Source: Isoetes taiwanensis
Lineage: Eukaryota; Streptophyta; Lycopodiopsida; Isoetales; Isoetaceae
Length of the DNA: 64,000 bases
Assembly: GCA_021234155.1 (NCBI GenBank)
Contig: JAJEKV010000021.1
Location: forward strand, 17,533,710 to 17,597,709
Direction of reading: 5' to 3'
The position numbers and the translations under genes were made by a program. This document shows, piece by piece, positions 44,522 to 56,417 of the stretch (position 1 is its first letter; each line of letters begins with the position of its first letter). The notes under the pieces were generated by a model. That model did not search any database. It saw only the letters and a program-made list of their open reading frames with translations, and was not told the origin of the DNA.

Positions 44522-46115
44522 TCAGGTGTTGGGGACCCATCGCCATGGCCAAAGCAAGGTTGGGAAAACGTGTATCGCCCATGGCAACCACCTTCTAGAA
44601 GTAAATAACGATGCAGCCTGTTGAAGGGGTAGAAAACCTGTCTCCTGGAGTAGGATCTGGTATGGAACTGTGGACTTTACCCCAAGGGCTCGTGCCAAGA
44701 AGGCTTTCTGCACATGCTCGAGGTCATTCCAGGTGTTGAGGGATATCACCGGACCCCATACTTCTGCCCCATACAAGAGGACTGGCTCGATCAAGGCCCT
44801 AAACAAGTGTGACTGGTGGCCCTAGGCATATAACGCTGCCTTGTGGCTTTGTTCTGCATGGCATATAGTGCTTTCCAACCCACCGTGACCCGCAACCTGA
44901 TGGCAGCATCCCAGTGGGTGGTAGCAGAGAACTCAATCCCCAAGTACTTGTAGGTCGGAGCCACCTCTACGTCTTGTCCCTGGTAAATGAATGAGGGAAG
45001 CCTTGGCTGATGGGATGATGAAACCAGCAGCACCCTAGTTTTGGCCAAGTTAACTCGCATTCCAGTGAATCTGCAAAAAGTGTCAAGAGCATCCAGATGA
45101 CGCTGCATGTCCTTTGGAGTATAGGCCAGGAGGTTGACATCGTCAGCATATATGAGTTGCCGGATTGTGTGATGCATGAGATGGGCGCCCGCACCTCCGT
45201 GCTCAGAGAGCCAATCTTCTAGCAGAGCCAATCTTCCAGCTGGTCAATGTATAGGTCAAAGAGTGTGGGGGAGAGGGGGCAACCCTGATGCACTCCAATA
45301 CTACGAATTACCGGCTATTTTGACGATGTGATACGGCGTAAGCATGCCTCGTATAGCCTATATACTACATTCTGCAAGTCAAAGGGGGTCCCCAGCTGCC
45401 GCAGTATGTCCCATAACTTGTCTCGGGGCACTGTGTCAAAAGCTTTTGCAAAATCTATGAAACAACAGTATAGGTTTTGTCGGTGATTCCTGCTATCTTC
45501 AATCAGTGTGCGTAGAGTGAAAATATGATCAATGGTGGAATGCCTGGGCCGAAAGCCTGCTTGTGTGAGAGCTCGCACATCTGCCTCCTCTGCCCATATT
45601 TTTTTTTTGAAGAACGACAAACTTTATTGAAACTCCAAGCCAAAAGCAAAATACAAATGCAGAGGTGGGAATAAAGTCTCAGAGGATAATCATGATCCAC
45701 TGAGTAGAACCACCAGCCTATGCATAAGACAACACACTCAGGTAGGACTCAAATATCAACTGTTGCTTGGCAAGAGCAAGCGAAGAACAATGGTATGCCT
45801 TAGCGATTCTAGCTTGTGCGTCCTGGAGGACAACTGCAGGAGGAATATCCTGAAAGATAGACAGTCTTCTGCGCATATTGTCAGCCGCTGCTCAAGGATG
45901 CCAGCCAACAGTTTTGCAATGAGAGAGCTGACCATAATAGTACGATAGTTGGCTGGGCATTGAGGGTCCCCTGCCTTGTATATGGACACAACTCTACTAG
46001 TGGTCCACTGCGGAGGGAAACCTTCTTGCAATGCTTTATTGAATAATGTCATTAGGACAGGCACCAGTGGAGGCCCAGCGGTAGATTCCCCTACACCATT
46101 CCAGATCTCTAAAGG
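44522..46115 (-). mobile_element. decayed non-LTR retrotransposon (reverse transcriptase)
   Basis: Minus-strand RT in order: 'FNKALQEGFPPQWTTSRVV' and 'AGDPQCPANYRTIMV' (about 46000-45900); 'TQAGFRPRHSTIDHIFTL' and 'CCFIDFAKAFDTVPRDKLW' (about 45560-45430); 'IGVHQGCPLSPTLFDLYID' (about 45290-45245); 'LIYADDVNLLAYT' catalytic YADD (about 45130-45105); 'VAPTYKYLGIEF' (about 44950); and the C-terminal 'VLLYGAEVWGP' (about 44760). A 16-bp tandem duplication (AGAGCCAATCTTC, near 45205-45235) and frame changes break it, and a LINE tail is inserted at 45601-45867. No endonuclease is left, so it is 5' truncated. The clade was not assigned. Confidence 0.85.
45601..45867 (-). mobile_element. 5'-truncated LINE tail nested in the RT
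   Basis: Starts with a T run (poly(A) on the minus strand) and is flanked by TCTGCCCATATT (45589-45600) and TCTGCGCATATT (45868-45879), a 12-bp target duplication with one mismatch. On the minus strand it encodes an L1 ORF2-like C-terminus ('FQDIPPAVVLQDAQARIAKA...LSVLSYA', stop), then a short 3' UTR with AATAAA. Removing it rejoins the host RT as '..EQRLTI WAEEADVRALT..'. Confidence 0.8.
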
Positions 46116-47522
46116 CATTAGTGATATGCATATTGTTATGGCCTTTCGATGCTTATTAGCTAGAGAAGTACAAAAGTTGTTGACAAAAAAAGGTGGGGTT
46201 CGGGCTGCTGCAAAAGCCTTCGTCCCAATAAGCATATTTGCATTCTTGTTCAAGGATGTGAAGACATTAAAGGTTGCGCCACAGACGTACACCTTTCAAG
46301 GTGTTAGCGTAACTTCCCTCGAGCAGATTTCTCATGGAGAATGGAGAAAACGGATCCATGAGACAAGTGGACAAACAACTGTTTGTGAGATGGACTCCAA
46401 CAGTTTCACATTCAGGTAACCATGAAGTCTTTGTTGTCATTGGTGGTTTTCAAATACATAATATGAAACAATTTATTTCGGGTATAGGTTACCAAAACAG
46501 ACCTTATATTGCAATTTCTTTGTTCAAAGAAAGAAAAGGCAGCGAGAAAATGGTCAGTTGTGTTGGAAAGCAGTGGAAGAGCATTGCATTAGGACTCCTT
46601 CAATTGAATTGAAAATGCATATGGAGAACAATCGTATTTAGATATTGAATATGGAAGAATTATGGACATTAGTTGAATGTAGAAGGTTATCAGAGTCTCT
46701 GACTGGAGTTTCTGAATTTTATTTCCTGATGGACGATAAGAAGGTAGGATATAAAAGAGCACACACAGTCAGATGCAAGGATTGTATGCCTCCTCATATC
46801 CTAAGGATTGATCATAGTAATTGATGTATTTAAGAAGCAAAAAAATAGAACAAAGGTTCTCTTGGTGGAATTTGGGTTCGATTCCCAAAGAATCATCTGT
46901 ATTCATTGTTTTACAGGTCTTGTATTACATATTTCAGCATGTTTGATTATGTACATATTTCACATGTTTGGTAATTTCCAAATCTTACATTATGACTTTT
47001 CAATCATCTGTGCACTGCTATTGGAATAGTAATATAGTTTCTTTTTATTGGGCCCATGTTAAAAACAAGCCTCACTCTAGCAGTAGAATTTGCACCTTGA
47101 TGTTCATGATAATTGATAGTTCTACTGTACAGTATATAAACTGCATGCTTTTGTAACTATTTCTTTATAGATGCATTCAATTTTCTGTAAGACTAAGTGA
47201 GTCTAGACACCTCTGATATTTTCGTCACTAAATGGTCATCTGCCCAACCTGCAGCACCATAAATCTTTGAAAGTAGAAGGTATGGTGAGGAATTTTGGCC
47301 ACATTGGCATGCACTATTAATACTCGATTCCCAAAGCTATTCGCCTTTGACTATGGCTGCTTGACTGGTGCATGGAGTCAGAACATTTTCCATTTGTTTG
47401 TAAAGTATAATTTCTTTTGCATTTTATTTCACAAGGCAAGCTAACACTAATGTTTCACTAACTATTTAGATTCAAAATGAAAGATGAAGTAACACTATAA
47501 AATATATTGCGATAGCTTACAA
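46116..47522. other. no gene recognised
   Basis: A plus-strand frame (about 46126-46419, 'VRAAAKAFVPISIFAFLF') is open but matches no family I know. GGGTTCGATTCCC near 46877 is a T-arm-like word without a cloverleaf. The rest is non-coding. Confidence 0.4.
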
Positions 47523-49490
47523 CTCACAATAATAACATGACCAGTTTAGTTCAAATTTTAAAGCAATGTGAGAAGAAATGAACATGTATGTAAAGGAGAA
47601 ATTCCGCAGTACCATTATATCTTGCTGTTGTAACAGACTGAAGGTCATCCTTACATCTTCCATGTTGCAAGAATTTATATACATGCTGATAAGTCTATTT
47701 GCAATAAATGTCTTCTATTCTAATCCACTCTCAATAACTGCAGGAGATGGCAAGGTACACCACAATTTCTCAATAGATGCTGGACTGCAGGAGATGGCAA
47801 GGTACACCACAATTTCTATGCCTCCTGGAATCACCATTTTAGGCATAAGTTGAGATCATAACTGCCATACAAAAAATATTTCTTTTTTTACAAAACTAAC
47901 ATTCAAACTTTTCACGCTCTTGGTGCTTAGTGTTTCTCCCTTGGTAAGGCACCCTTCGCAGCCCAGAATATCTGTCATACACAGCTGGTGTAATTTCGTG
48001 CTAAAATCATAGATTTAAAGTATACCTGACCTTCATCAGCTAAGCCATCTTGATTCATCTTCTCAAAACATTGGATATAGAGACACCTTTCACCATGCTG
48101 AGAATATCCTGCCATTAAACCCGACTTGACCTCTAATCTTGAAAGGCAGCATGACAATTTGCTATTAAACAGTAGGATGTCAAAATCACAACAGTGACAA
48201 ATGGAGGGAAATGATTACATATTTTTGTAGCTTCCTAATCCTTTACCCCTGCAACTTCAAGACACATAGACACATGTGCATGTAAAGCACATTGTCTTGA
48301 TACACAGGTTGACTGACTGACAATTTGCTCATGCAGCAGTCAACCGCACATTTCAACTGCCACCTGATCACTTAGGGATAAAATTATTAGTCACATTTCA
48401 AACATGAAAAAATTATTGCAATACGAGTATACCTTGTCAGATAGTTCACAAAATCGTCCAATAACAGAAGCAAGTAGGGAAGACTTCGCAGATCCAACAA
48501 TTCCTATTAGTGAACCTTGCGCAATTTGAAATGTTATCATGATGCCAAGTCTAGAAATGTAATCGATTAATTGGTGCTGGAAAGAGTTCAGTTGCTGTAA
48601 AATCTTATCAATTGTCCCATTAAGCCATCTTGACAAGAACAAATCACACAAATTAACTACTCACAATAATAACATGACCAGTTTAGTTCAAATTTTAAAG
48701 CAATGTGAGAAGAAATGAACATGTATGTAAAGGAGAAATTCTGCAGTACCATTATATCTTGCTGTTATAACAGATTGAAGGTCATCCTTATATCTTCCAT
48801 GTTGCAACATTTCACATGCATGCTGATAAGTCTATTTGCAATAGATGTCTTCTATTCTAATCCACTCTCAATAACTTGAGCAACGTAGCTTCTGAGAGCA
48901 CTGCTGGACTGCAGGAGATGGCAAGGTACACCACAATTTCTACGTTGATGCTTGCCTCCTGGAATCACCATTTTAGGCATAAGTTGAGATCATAACTACC
49001 ATACGCAAAATATTTCTTTTTTTACAAAACTAACATACAAACTTTTCACGCTCTTGGTGCTTAGTGTTTCTGCCTTGGTAAGGCACCCTTCGCAGCCCAG
49101 AATATCTGTCATACACGGCTGGTGTAATTTCGTGCTAAAATCATAGATTTAAAGTATACATGACCTTCATCAGCTAAGCCATCTTGCTTCATCTTCTCAA
49201 AACATTGGATATAGAGACAATTTGCTAATAAACAGTAGGATGTCAAAATCACAACAGTGACAAATGGAGGGGAATGATTACATATTTTTGTAGCTTCCTA
49301 ATCCCTTACCCCTGCAACTTCAAGACACATAGACACATATGCATGTAAAGCGCATTGTCTTGATACACAGGTTGGCTGACTGACAATTTGCTCATCCAGC
49401 AGTCAACCGGACATTTCAACTGTCACCTGATCACTCAGGGATAAAATTGTTAGTCACATTTCAAACATGAAAAAATTATTGCAATACGAC
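47523..49490. repeat. 0.9-kb direct duplication
   Basis: 47523-48427 and 48660-49490 are close copies in the same orientation; both start CTCACAATAATAACATGACC and end AAAAAATTATTGCAATACGA. The second copy lacks about 75 bp corresponding to 48080-48155. The duplicate flanks an ABC-transporter exon scrap. A smaller 60-bp duplication (GGAGATGGCAAGGTACACC) lies within copy 1. Confidence 0.9.
48433..48651 (-). pseudogene. ABC transporter nucleotide-binding-domain exon fragment
   Basis: Minus strand: 'FQIAQGSLIGIVGSAKSSLL' then 'ASVIGRFCELSDK', ending at a splice donor (GACAAG|GTATAC). It resembles the Walker A region of plant ABCC/ABCB-type transporters (consensus GxVGSGKSSLL). Here one glycine-containing position is altered (GSAKSS), and no other part of the domain is present. 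It is probably a leftover exon. Confidence 0.55.
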
Positions 49491-50688
49491 AATATTCTAC
49501 ATGGACATTTCCAGCATTCTATTCCTATTAAATTACGTCAAATATCTAAGATATCATGCCAATTACACTAGTTTTTATACTTGGAACAAAAACATATTGG
49601 GTAAGAAAGAGAAAGACGTACGCAAAAAGATGTGACTTAAGCATTGTCAAGGCTGTGATTACATGTGATTCACATCCAATAGCATGGCTATGAAGTTCAA
49701 GTTGGAATCTGACCATGTTTATCAAATGTTCTCATACTTATTAAAAGCACAACAAAACAAGTTAGATTTCTAACATTATATTTGGTTCTCAAGCAGTTAC
49801 TAAGGGCATGTTAATGCCACACTGGTCCTTGGAGACTCCTAAGCATCTAAATACAGAGTTGTATCCAGTGGTCTAAATTTGGTCTCTTATTGATAAGCTA
49901 GCCCCCTGTTTTCAAATATTGTGTTCTGCAGTCTTATGTACATGGGTTCAATGTTGTTCAATGAGGAGTTGGCCCACTATTTTCAAAAGTGGTGCTTCAC
50001 TACTATTTCATCCATCCATAAACATAGCTGCCCTATGAAAGAGTGAGATCTAATTTAGTTGCTTTCACTGTCTTGATTGTTAAAGCAGCTTAAGATATGA
50101 GGCTAAATGCAAAGTAAAGTAGAAGACAACATAAGGCAAAAAGAGGATGGCCTACCAAATTTAGCTTCCTCTTTCCTTCTGCGCTACTGCAAACAAATGC
50201 CAAAGGGACAACGTATGGAGACTCTTAGCTACGAGTGCATCTCCATCTAACTCCAAGTTGTATTCCATTAAATAGACAACCGTGTGCCTCTTATTGATGA
50301 TAACTAGCCTCCATAGTTTGTCTATGCATGCTGAGATCAGAGAGCTAAATGACAACAATAAAATACAGGACGAAATACAACTTATTACAATAAAAACTAC
50401 CTATAAGTGCTCCCTGATCTAAATGCCCTAAAACACGTAAAACCTAGCAAGGTTAAAAATCAACTTACCTTGCTCATGACCTAGCTACAGATAACCACAA
50501 TGTTTACCATGTAAACCAGAACAAGTGACATCCTCAATACAATAATCCAAAAGACGCAGACCATTGTATCTGAAAACATCATTTACGTTATTACCTTATT
50601 ATACAGTAAAACAACATCTGCCCTAAGTATCCGGACAACCAAATCCACATGTGTACATGTTAAGGAGATTAATAGGAGACCTAGCAAG
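49491..50688. other. no gene seen
   Basis: AT-rich non-coding DNA up to the LINE target duplication at 50689. Confidence 0.5.
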
Positions 50689-50696
50689 TCATAAGC

Positions 50697-53600
50697 TTTT
50701 TTTTTTTTTTTTGATGAACTGAGACACTTATATTAAAAGAATGGCAATGATACAAGACGAGTAGTGAGGAAAAAGAATGCCCTGAAGGGACAAAGACACC
50801 TCAGCAGTCCATACTAATAAACTAGTGCATAAACTTCCAATCACCTCTAGTAATCACTGTACAAACTCCCCATTCGCATTTACAATGTGCAAAATATCTC
50901 GCCAGATGCAAAACTTTGTCTCTTCTAGGCCAGTAAACACAAGAAAACTCTGGAATAGCTTATGTCTAAGTCATGAAATTAGAGAGGCTGAAGGTTGTTG
51001 AATCCCTTGAAAAATCCATAAAGAACGTCGTTTCCAAATCAACCAAACTGACCATGCCTTACACAGATGGAAAGCCTGCTTCTTAGGAGAGGACCATGAA
51101 GCTGGAAACACATGAAGAAGTATCTTCTGGCTACACATCCTGATCTGGAACAATGCTCTGACCCAATCCCATGCAGTTTGCAAATGTGGGCACAAGACTA
51201 GACAATGTTTAACGGACTCTCGATGAGAGCCACAGCAAGGGCAAAGAAAACTCACAGCTGGCTTAAATCTATGCACAAGAACATTTACCCTAATGCAGCG
51301 GTGCAGCACTTGCCACAAGAGAACTCTAAACTTTGGTGAGGGGAGAGAGTTCCAAGTCCATGTCCAGACGGAGCGCCAACAGGAACCCTGAAGCTTCAGG
51401 GCCCACTTGTCAAGAGGAGGTATAGTATCATGAATAACCAACGTCCGGTAACAAGAACGAACAAAACATGACTCATCGACCCCCGAATGAACCTTCCAAA
51501 TCTGAAAGACCACTCTTTCCTGGAGGAGAACAGGAATATGCAATGGAATACAGGAGGCCACTTGCTGCCAGATAGCTCGATCACTGCTCTTAAGCCGAAA
51601 GTGAGCCTGAAAAAATTTTCAAGGAGCCAGTTGGCCATGCCAATGGCCAATCCTCTAAGGTGGAGACTGCAGCCCGAGTCCAACAGGCCTGCGTCCGAGC
51701 GTGCAAGCTGGCAGCCAAAGGCAAGTATGTCGGAGGCAGAGGAACCCACAGAAAAAGAGAAGTGTGATGAAATATTGATGTATAGTCTACCTGGAAAGGC
51801 ACTCGCACATGCTCCCAGGCCCGCAGTACACCCTTGAGAAAAGGTGACGCGTGTGGGAACGGCCTCAAACCGTAAAGCAAGGCCCAAGGCAACTTCACAG
51901 GGACAGATGGCTAGTGAAAAGCCACACAATTCTCGAGGGACTGTAAAAGCAATGCTGCACCTGGAGAGAATACTCCTTCATGGAGAATACTCCAAACAAA
52001 CTTGGAGACTAACACCTTAGAATGCAAGGCCAAATCTAGGATTGCCAAACCCCCATCCTCTCGAGGGCGGAGGCACTTCAACCAGGCTACTTTAACCACT
52101 GCTCCTTCTGCATCCCCTCCCCAAACAAAGTTTCGGATGATTCTATCCAATTCCTGAACCTTGCATTCTGGAGCTAACATAATAGATGTTGTGTATACGT
52201 GGATGCTACAAAGCACTGACTTAGCTACAGTAATCCTGCCTGCCATCGACAACTTACTACCCTTCCACCCAAAATCTCATCCCAAACACCGCCCATAGAG
52301 ATATCACCCCCAAAAGGAATGCCCAGAAGTCTGGTATATGCATTCATTGGGAGTACCTTCTAAGGGAAAAGAAACAAACAAGGTGGAGGCGGCGTCTCCA
52401 AAGCCCACAGAGCCAAACACTTTCCCCAATTAAGAAGACAACCAGAAGCCAAGAAAAATGTATCCAACAGACCCTTAATATTACGCAAATTGCTTTCTTC
52501 TGCTGCCACAAAGAGGAAAGTGTCATCTGCAAATTGATTACAAATCTGTTAACTGCCGTTCTGCATCCGAAGGCCATCTACCACTCCCTCATCTACTGCA
52601 GTCAAGAGCAATTGTGATAATGCCTCCGCCACCATGGTAAACAAAAATGGGGCCAGAGGGCAGCCCTGAGGAACTCCTATTCCCATCAAAAAGAACGGGG
52701 AGGGCTCCCTCTGGCACACAACTGTAGCTCGTGCTGACGTGTGAAGCTTCATAACTGTTTCTGTAAAACGTGGACCACAACCCAAAACCGAAAGCACACT
52801 AGACAAAAACTCCCAGTGCACACTGTCATATGCCTTCACAAAATCGAGCTTAAGATAAACAACTCCTTGACCTATTTTCCTAGCCCCATACAAGCCCTCA
52901 TAAGCTGCAGCAACGTTAGTTAAGATGTTTCTTCCTGGGATGAACCCGGACTGAACCTTGTTAATAGAGGATGCTAGAACCAGTTTAAGCTTTTCTTCCA
53001 AAGCTTTTGCAATAATCTTATACGTAGAGGAGAGCAAAGAAATAGGCCTCCAATCATTGATCATGAATGGCTGTTTGATCTTAGGGATCAGGGAAATGCA
53101 GGCGGTGTTAAGAATTCTATCCATTTCATGAGAGCGCAACAAGTCAAGCTAGACCTGATACACTGACTCTCCAGCCCATTCCCAATAAGTCTGAAAGAAT
53201 TCCACAGTCACACCATCCAGCCCAGGACACTTATCCTTAGCCATGCACATACATGCACCCTCTAAATCTTCCTTGGAGAGTTCCTGTTCTAAACTATCAC
53301 GCTGATGGTGCAAGATAGATGGCTTAACAGCTACCAAAACCAGATCCTGCATTTCTTGCTCGTATGGAAACGACTACTTAGCAAAGAACATTGAAAAATG
53401 GCCGTGAACATACCTCTAGAGATCAGCAGGATCCTCCAATTTACGACCATCTGACAAAGTAAGGGATGCCATTGATGCTGCATACTGACGCTGCCCTGCT
53501 GTCCTAAAGAAAACCGAAGAGCTCGTGTCTCCTTGTTTCAGCCAAGTAAGTCCAGACTTCACCCGAGCTTCCTTAACTTTGACCTGCTCTAGAGATATGA

Positions 53601-54976
53601 TCTGCTGCAGTATGGCATTCTCCCGGATGCCATCAGAAGGTTGTGCCCGAATCTGCTCCAACTCTCTATAGAGTAAGTGAAGTTCCTGTCGCTCCTGCTG
53701 AACTCGCTACCTACCAAAAGCCTTTAGCAAAATGTTTAACCCTAGCCAATGCTGCCACCATGCCTGCCATTCCACTCAGAGAGGAGAAGATATTAAGCCA
53801 CAAGTCCCGACAATGAGACGAGAAGACTTCATCTATCAAGAAGCGGGTGTTCAGATGAAACACTGTTCTGGAGGGTTTGGGGGTAGAAGTATTCTGGCTA
53901 CACAACAATTGAGGATAATGATCTGAAATGGAGGTGAAAAGAATGTTGCTCCTATGCAGAGAGGGTACTTCATCCAATGTGCGAGGGGAGGCATAACATC
54001 TATCATGCCTGGCATAGGCCCGATGCCTGCTCTACCATATTAAAGTCTCCTAGTAGCAACCACTACTAGAGGATGGGTTGTTTCCGATGTCAGTTTGCGA
54101 CGTATATGAAACGTCCACGTCGCAAAAATCGCGTACATTCCTATGACGTCGTACAAAATTTAAACAACGTCGCAGATAGAACATCCCACGTCGCAGTTAG
54201 AACGTCTGGTCAGACGTCGCAATGGCAAAAATCGAGTACGTTCCTACGACGTTGCACAAAATTCAAACGACGTCGCAGGTAGAACGTCAGACGTCACAGT
54301 TGGAACATCTGGCCAGACGTCGCAATGGCCTACTACGTGCCATGCCGCACTAGCGACGTATCACGTCGCAAGTGCAATGTCATTACAACGTGAAACGTCG
54401 CAACTGCAATGTCTCATTGCGACTTAAAGAATAAACACAGAATAAATACAAATACGAGTTATTGAGGTATTGGTAAGGCCTCAGGTTTGTTAGCCAGAGG
54501 TTAGGGGTTCAACTCCACGAAAAAACATTTTGGGCGCACATATATGTACGTCTTAGCAACATATGAGCGACGTCTGTAAAACGTCATAAGGACATATTTT
54601 GTACGTATTTGGGACATCCATGACGTCGCTAATACATTGCACATGCGACGTGACGTCGTGCTGCGACGAATCGACGGCGACGTCATTTGCGACGAGCGGG
54701 AAACGTTATTAAAGCGTGTGCATGCGACATTTGATGTCCTCGTTACGTCGCTAAGACATCGCAAACGACGTCGCAAACTGCCTATTCTGTAGTAGTGAAC
54801 CAGGCTACTTGCAAACCACCAAGATTCCTTATCTTGTTTCTTATTGTGGCCCACAGAGCACCTCTCTGAGATGGTTGGTTTGAGGCATAGACATTCACAA
54901 TCCCCCATTCCTGTCCTCCCTCAAGCCACTTAATAATTGCCCAATGACCATACTTATCTGCTGCGGAGTACGTAAC
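50697..54976 (-). mobile_element. L1-like LINE, 5' truncated in the endonuclease
   Basis: The 3' poly(A) is the T run at 50697-50712. TCATAAGC at 50689-50696 and 54977-54984 is a likely 8-bp target duplication. Minus-strand order: endonuclease pieces 'NVYASNQPSQRGALWAT' (about 54900-54840), then, after the CACTA insertion, 'LLLGDFNMVE' (about 54050) and 'FTSISDHYPQLL'; RT 'YKIIAKALEEKLK', 'FIPGRNI', 'LDFVKAYDSVHWEF' and 'GVPQGCPLAPFLF' (53050-52660); 'NQFADDT' (about 52530, shifted frame); thumb/connection (52250-51910); and the zf-RVT C-terminus 'KFRVLLWQVLHRCI', 'CPCCGSHRESVKHCLVLCP' (51400-51170). Frameshifts and stops occur, so it is inactive. Confidence 0.9.
54061..54797. mobile_element. 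737-bp CACTA element nested in the LINE
   Basis: Begins CACTACTAGAGGATGG and ends ...CTGTAGTAGTG, flanked by a 3-bp AAC duplication (54058-54060 and 54798-54800). Rich in GACGTCGCA and ACGTCGC subterminal words on both sides. No coding capacity. It separates two parts of the LINE endonuclease, so it is younger than the LINE. The ends resemble the larger CACTA at 15477 only in the CACTAC core and ACGTC richness. Confidence 0.92.
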
Positions 54977-55119
54977 TCATAAGCATTGTTATCATGGCAT
55001 GCGACAGGTTAAACATATTCATTGATTTTGTCCAATAAACTCAGTTGGTGAGCATACCATAAACTGAAAAGTCAAAGTTAACTAATTAAACAAAATCAAA
55101 CAAAATGAATGATACTTAC

Positions 55120-56417
55120 CTATTCAAGATGCGAGGACATACTTTTTTCCTATTCTCACCCGCTTACTTCTCCACTGCCTTTGCGTTTCCTTAGCGGAGA
55201 ACTTTTCCCATAGTTCCCTTTTCCACTTGAGGATAGCATCTCTCAGTGCATTATCTAGTTGTGGACTTGTTCTTCTTTTGACATTTCTATCATGCCTTGC
55301 TAGTAGCCTTATATAGAACCAAGTTCCAAGTTTATTGAGTGGTTTTGATGCAGGTGACGATCCTCCTCTTTGTGTGGCGCGATGAAAAGCTAGTTTGGCT
55401 TGTTTATGAGACTTTTCCATGCCTTGAGTATTCCACACAGCAAGACTACCATATTCCTTCACAAATCAAGGTCCATGAGCATACAAAATATGAACATAGT
55501 GAGTGACCTCACTTTCGCCCCATGCCATGATGTAAGCATCAATAAGTTTGAATTTCTCCTTATCAGCATTGGTGAACGTGTGTTTTTGCAATAACACATT
55601 TAGATTGGAAAATGTATTCCATGCATTTAGTTTCCTTACTGTAGTATTCGTTCTATCTGTCCCATCCCTCTCAGCCTCAACTAGCCTTTTACCAAAGTCA
55701 AATGTTCCCTTTCTCTTTGAATCTACATATGTCTGGCCTTATCAACTCCCAATGACATCTTGCATGGAACAGAGCTTTTTGCTGATTTCTTCAAGTTCTT
55801 TTCAAGCTTTACATTAAATCCATGAAGCCCAGCTTTTGATAGCACTTTCTCTATCCTTGCAATCCTTCTTTCCTATTCTTCTCGCTTTTAAAATTCCATA
55901 CAAGTATACAACTATGATGTATCATTTTCTCCACTATTTTAACCATTGCATGTAATGTACAAAAATGAACTCTTTCTAGTGGAATAAACAAAATCGGCTC
56001 AAAGTTTTTGTCCTTCAAGTGTCTATCCGAAGGTGCATCCTGCTTGCAAGACATAGTAGTAGAACACTTTTTTCCCTTTTTTTCTTTTAATTTATACATA
56101 CAATAAATACAATTACTGCAAGTTTGAGTGCCTGTATTAGCTACATTATACATAGCTTTCTCTGTTTTTAAATCCGAAGCCAAATGAAATCTCATCTTAA
56201 ATGATCCTATACCATCCACGTGCAATAATTCACCAGCTTCAAACATACTAATGATCCTTGGGATATCCGTTTGGTCAAACACCCACTTCAAAACTGAAAA
56301 ATTCTCCTTCTGAACTTGGAAGATACCAAGCCACCAGTAATGTTCACTGAAAAGATGGAACTGATGTAGAGGGACAAATGCCATTGGGGTTAATGGCCCA
56401 AGCGTAGAAGGGTTCAT
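55120..56417 (-). pseudogene. transposon-type protein remnant, unassigned
   Basis: Minus strand from 56417: 'NPSTLGPLTPMAFVPLHQF', 'HYWWLGIFQVQKENFSVL', 'DGIGSFKMRFHLASDLKTEK', a Cys segment 'CSNCIYCMYKL', and 'LERVHFCTLHAMVKIVEKMI'. A frame break follows. Then a stretch 'NAWNTFSNLNVLLQKHTF' and 'YIMAWGESEVTHYVHILYAH' (about 55650-55490), then 'GSLAVWNTQGMEKSHKQAK' and 'GTWFYIRLLARHDRNVKRR' (55462-55250). The 'W..QGMEKSHKQAK..F.RATQRGG' pattern resembles C-terminal regions of several eukaryotic DDE-type transposon proteins. The superfamily is not identified. The LINE begins just beyond its 3' end. Confidence 0.5.

Noticed and set aside
46126-46419. Host gene fragment next to the LINE
   Set aside because: Open for about 98 codons but with no recognisable family, no splice sites and no conservation evidence.
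46860-46905. tRNA gene (GGGTTCGATTCCC T-arm-like word); similar words near 7248, 26315, 34335, 39757 and 54513
   Set aside because: None has acceptor, D and anticodon arms at the right distances.
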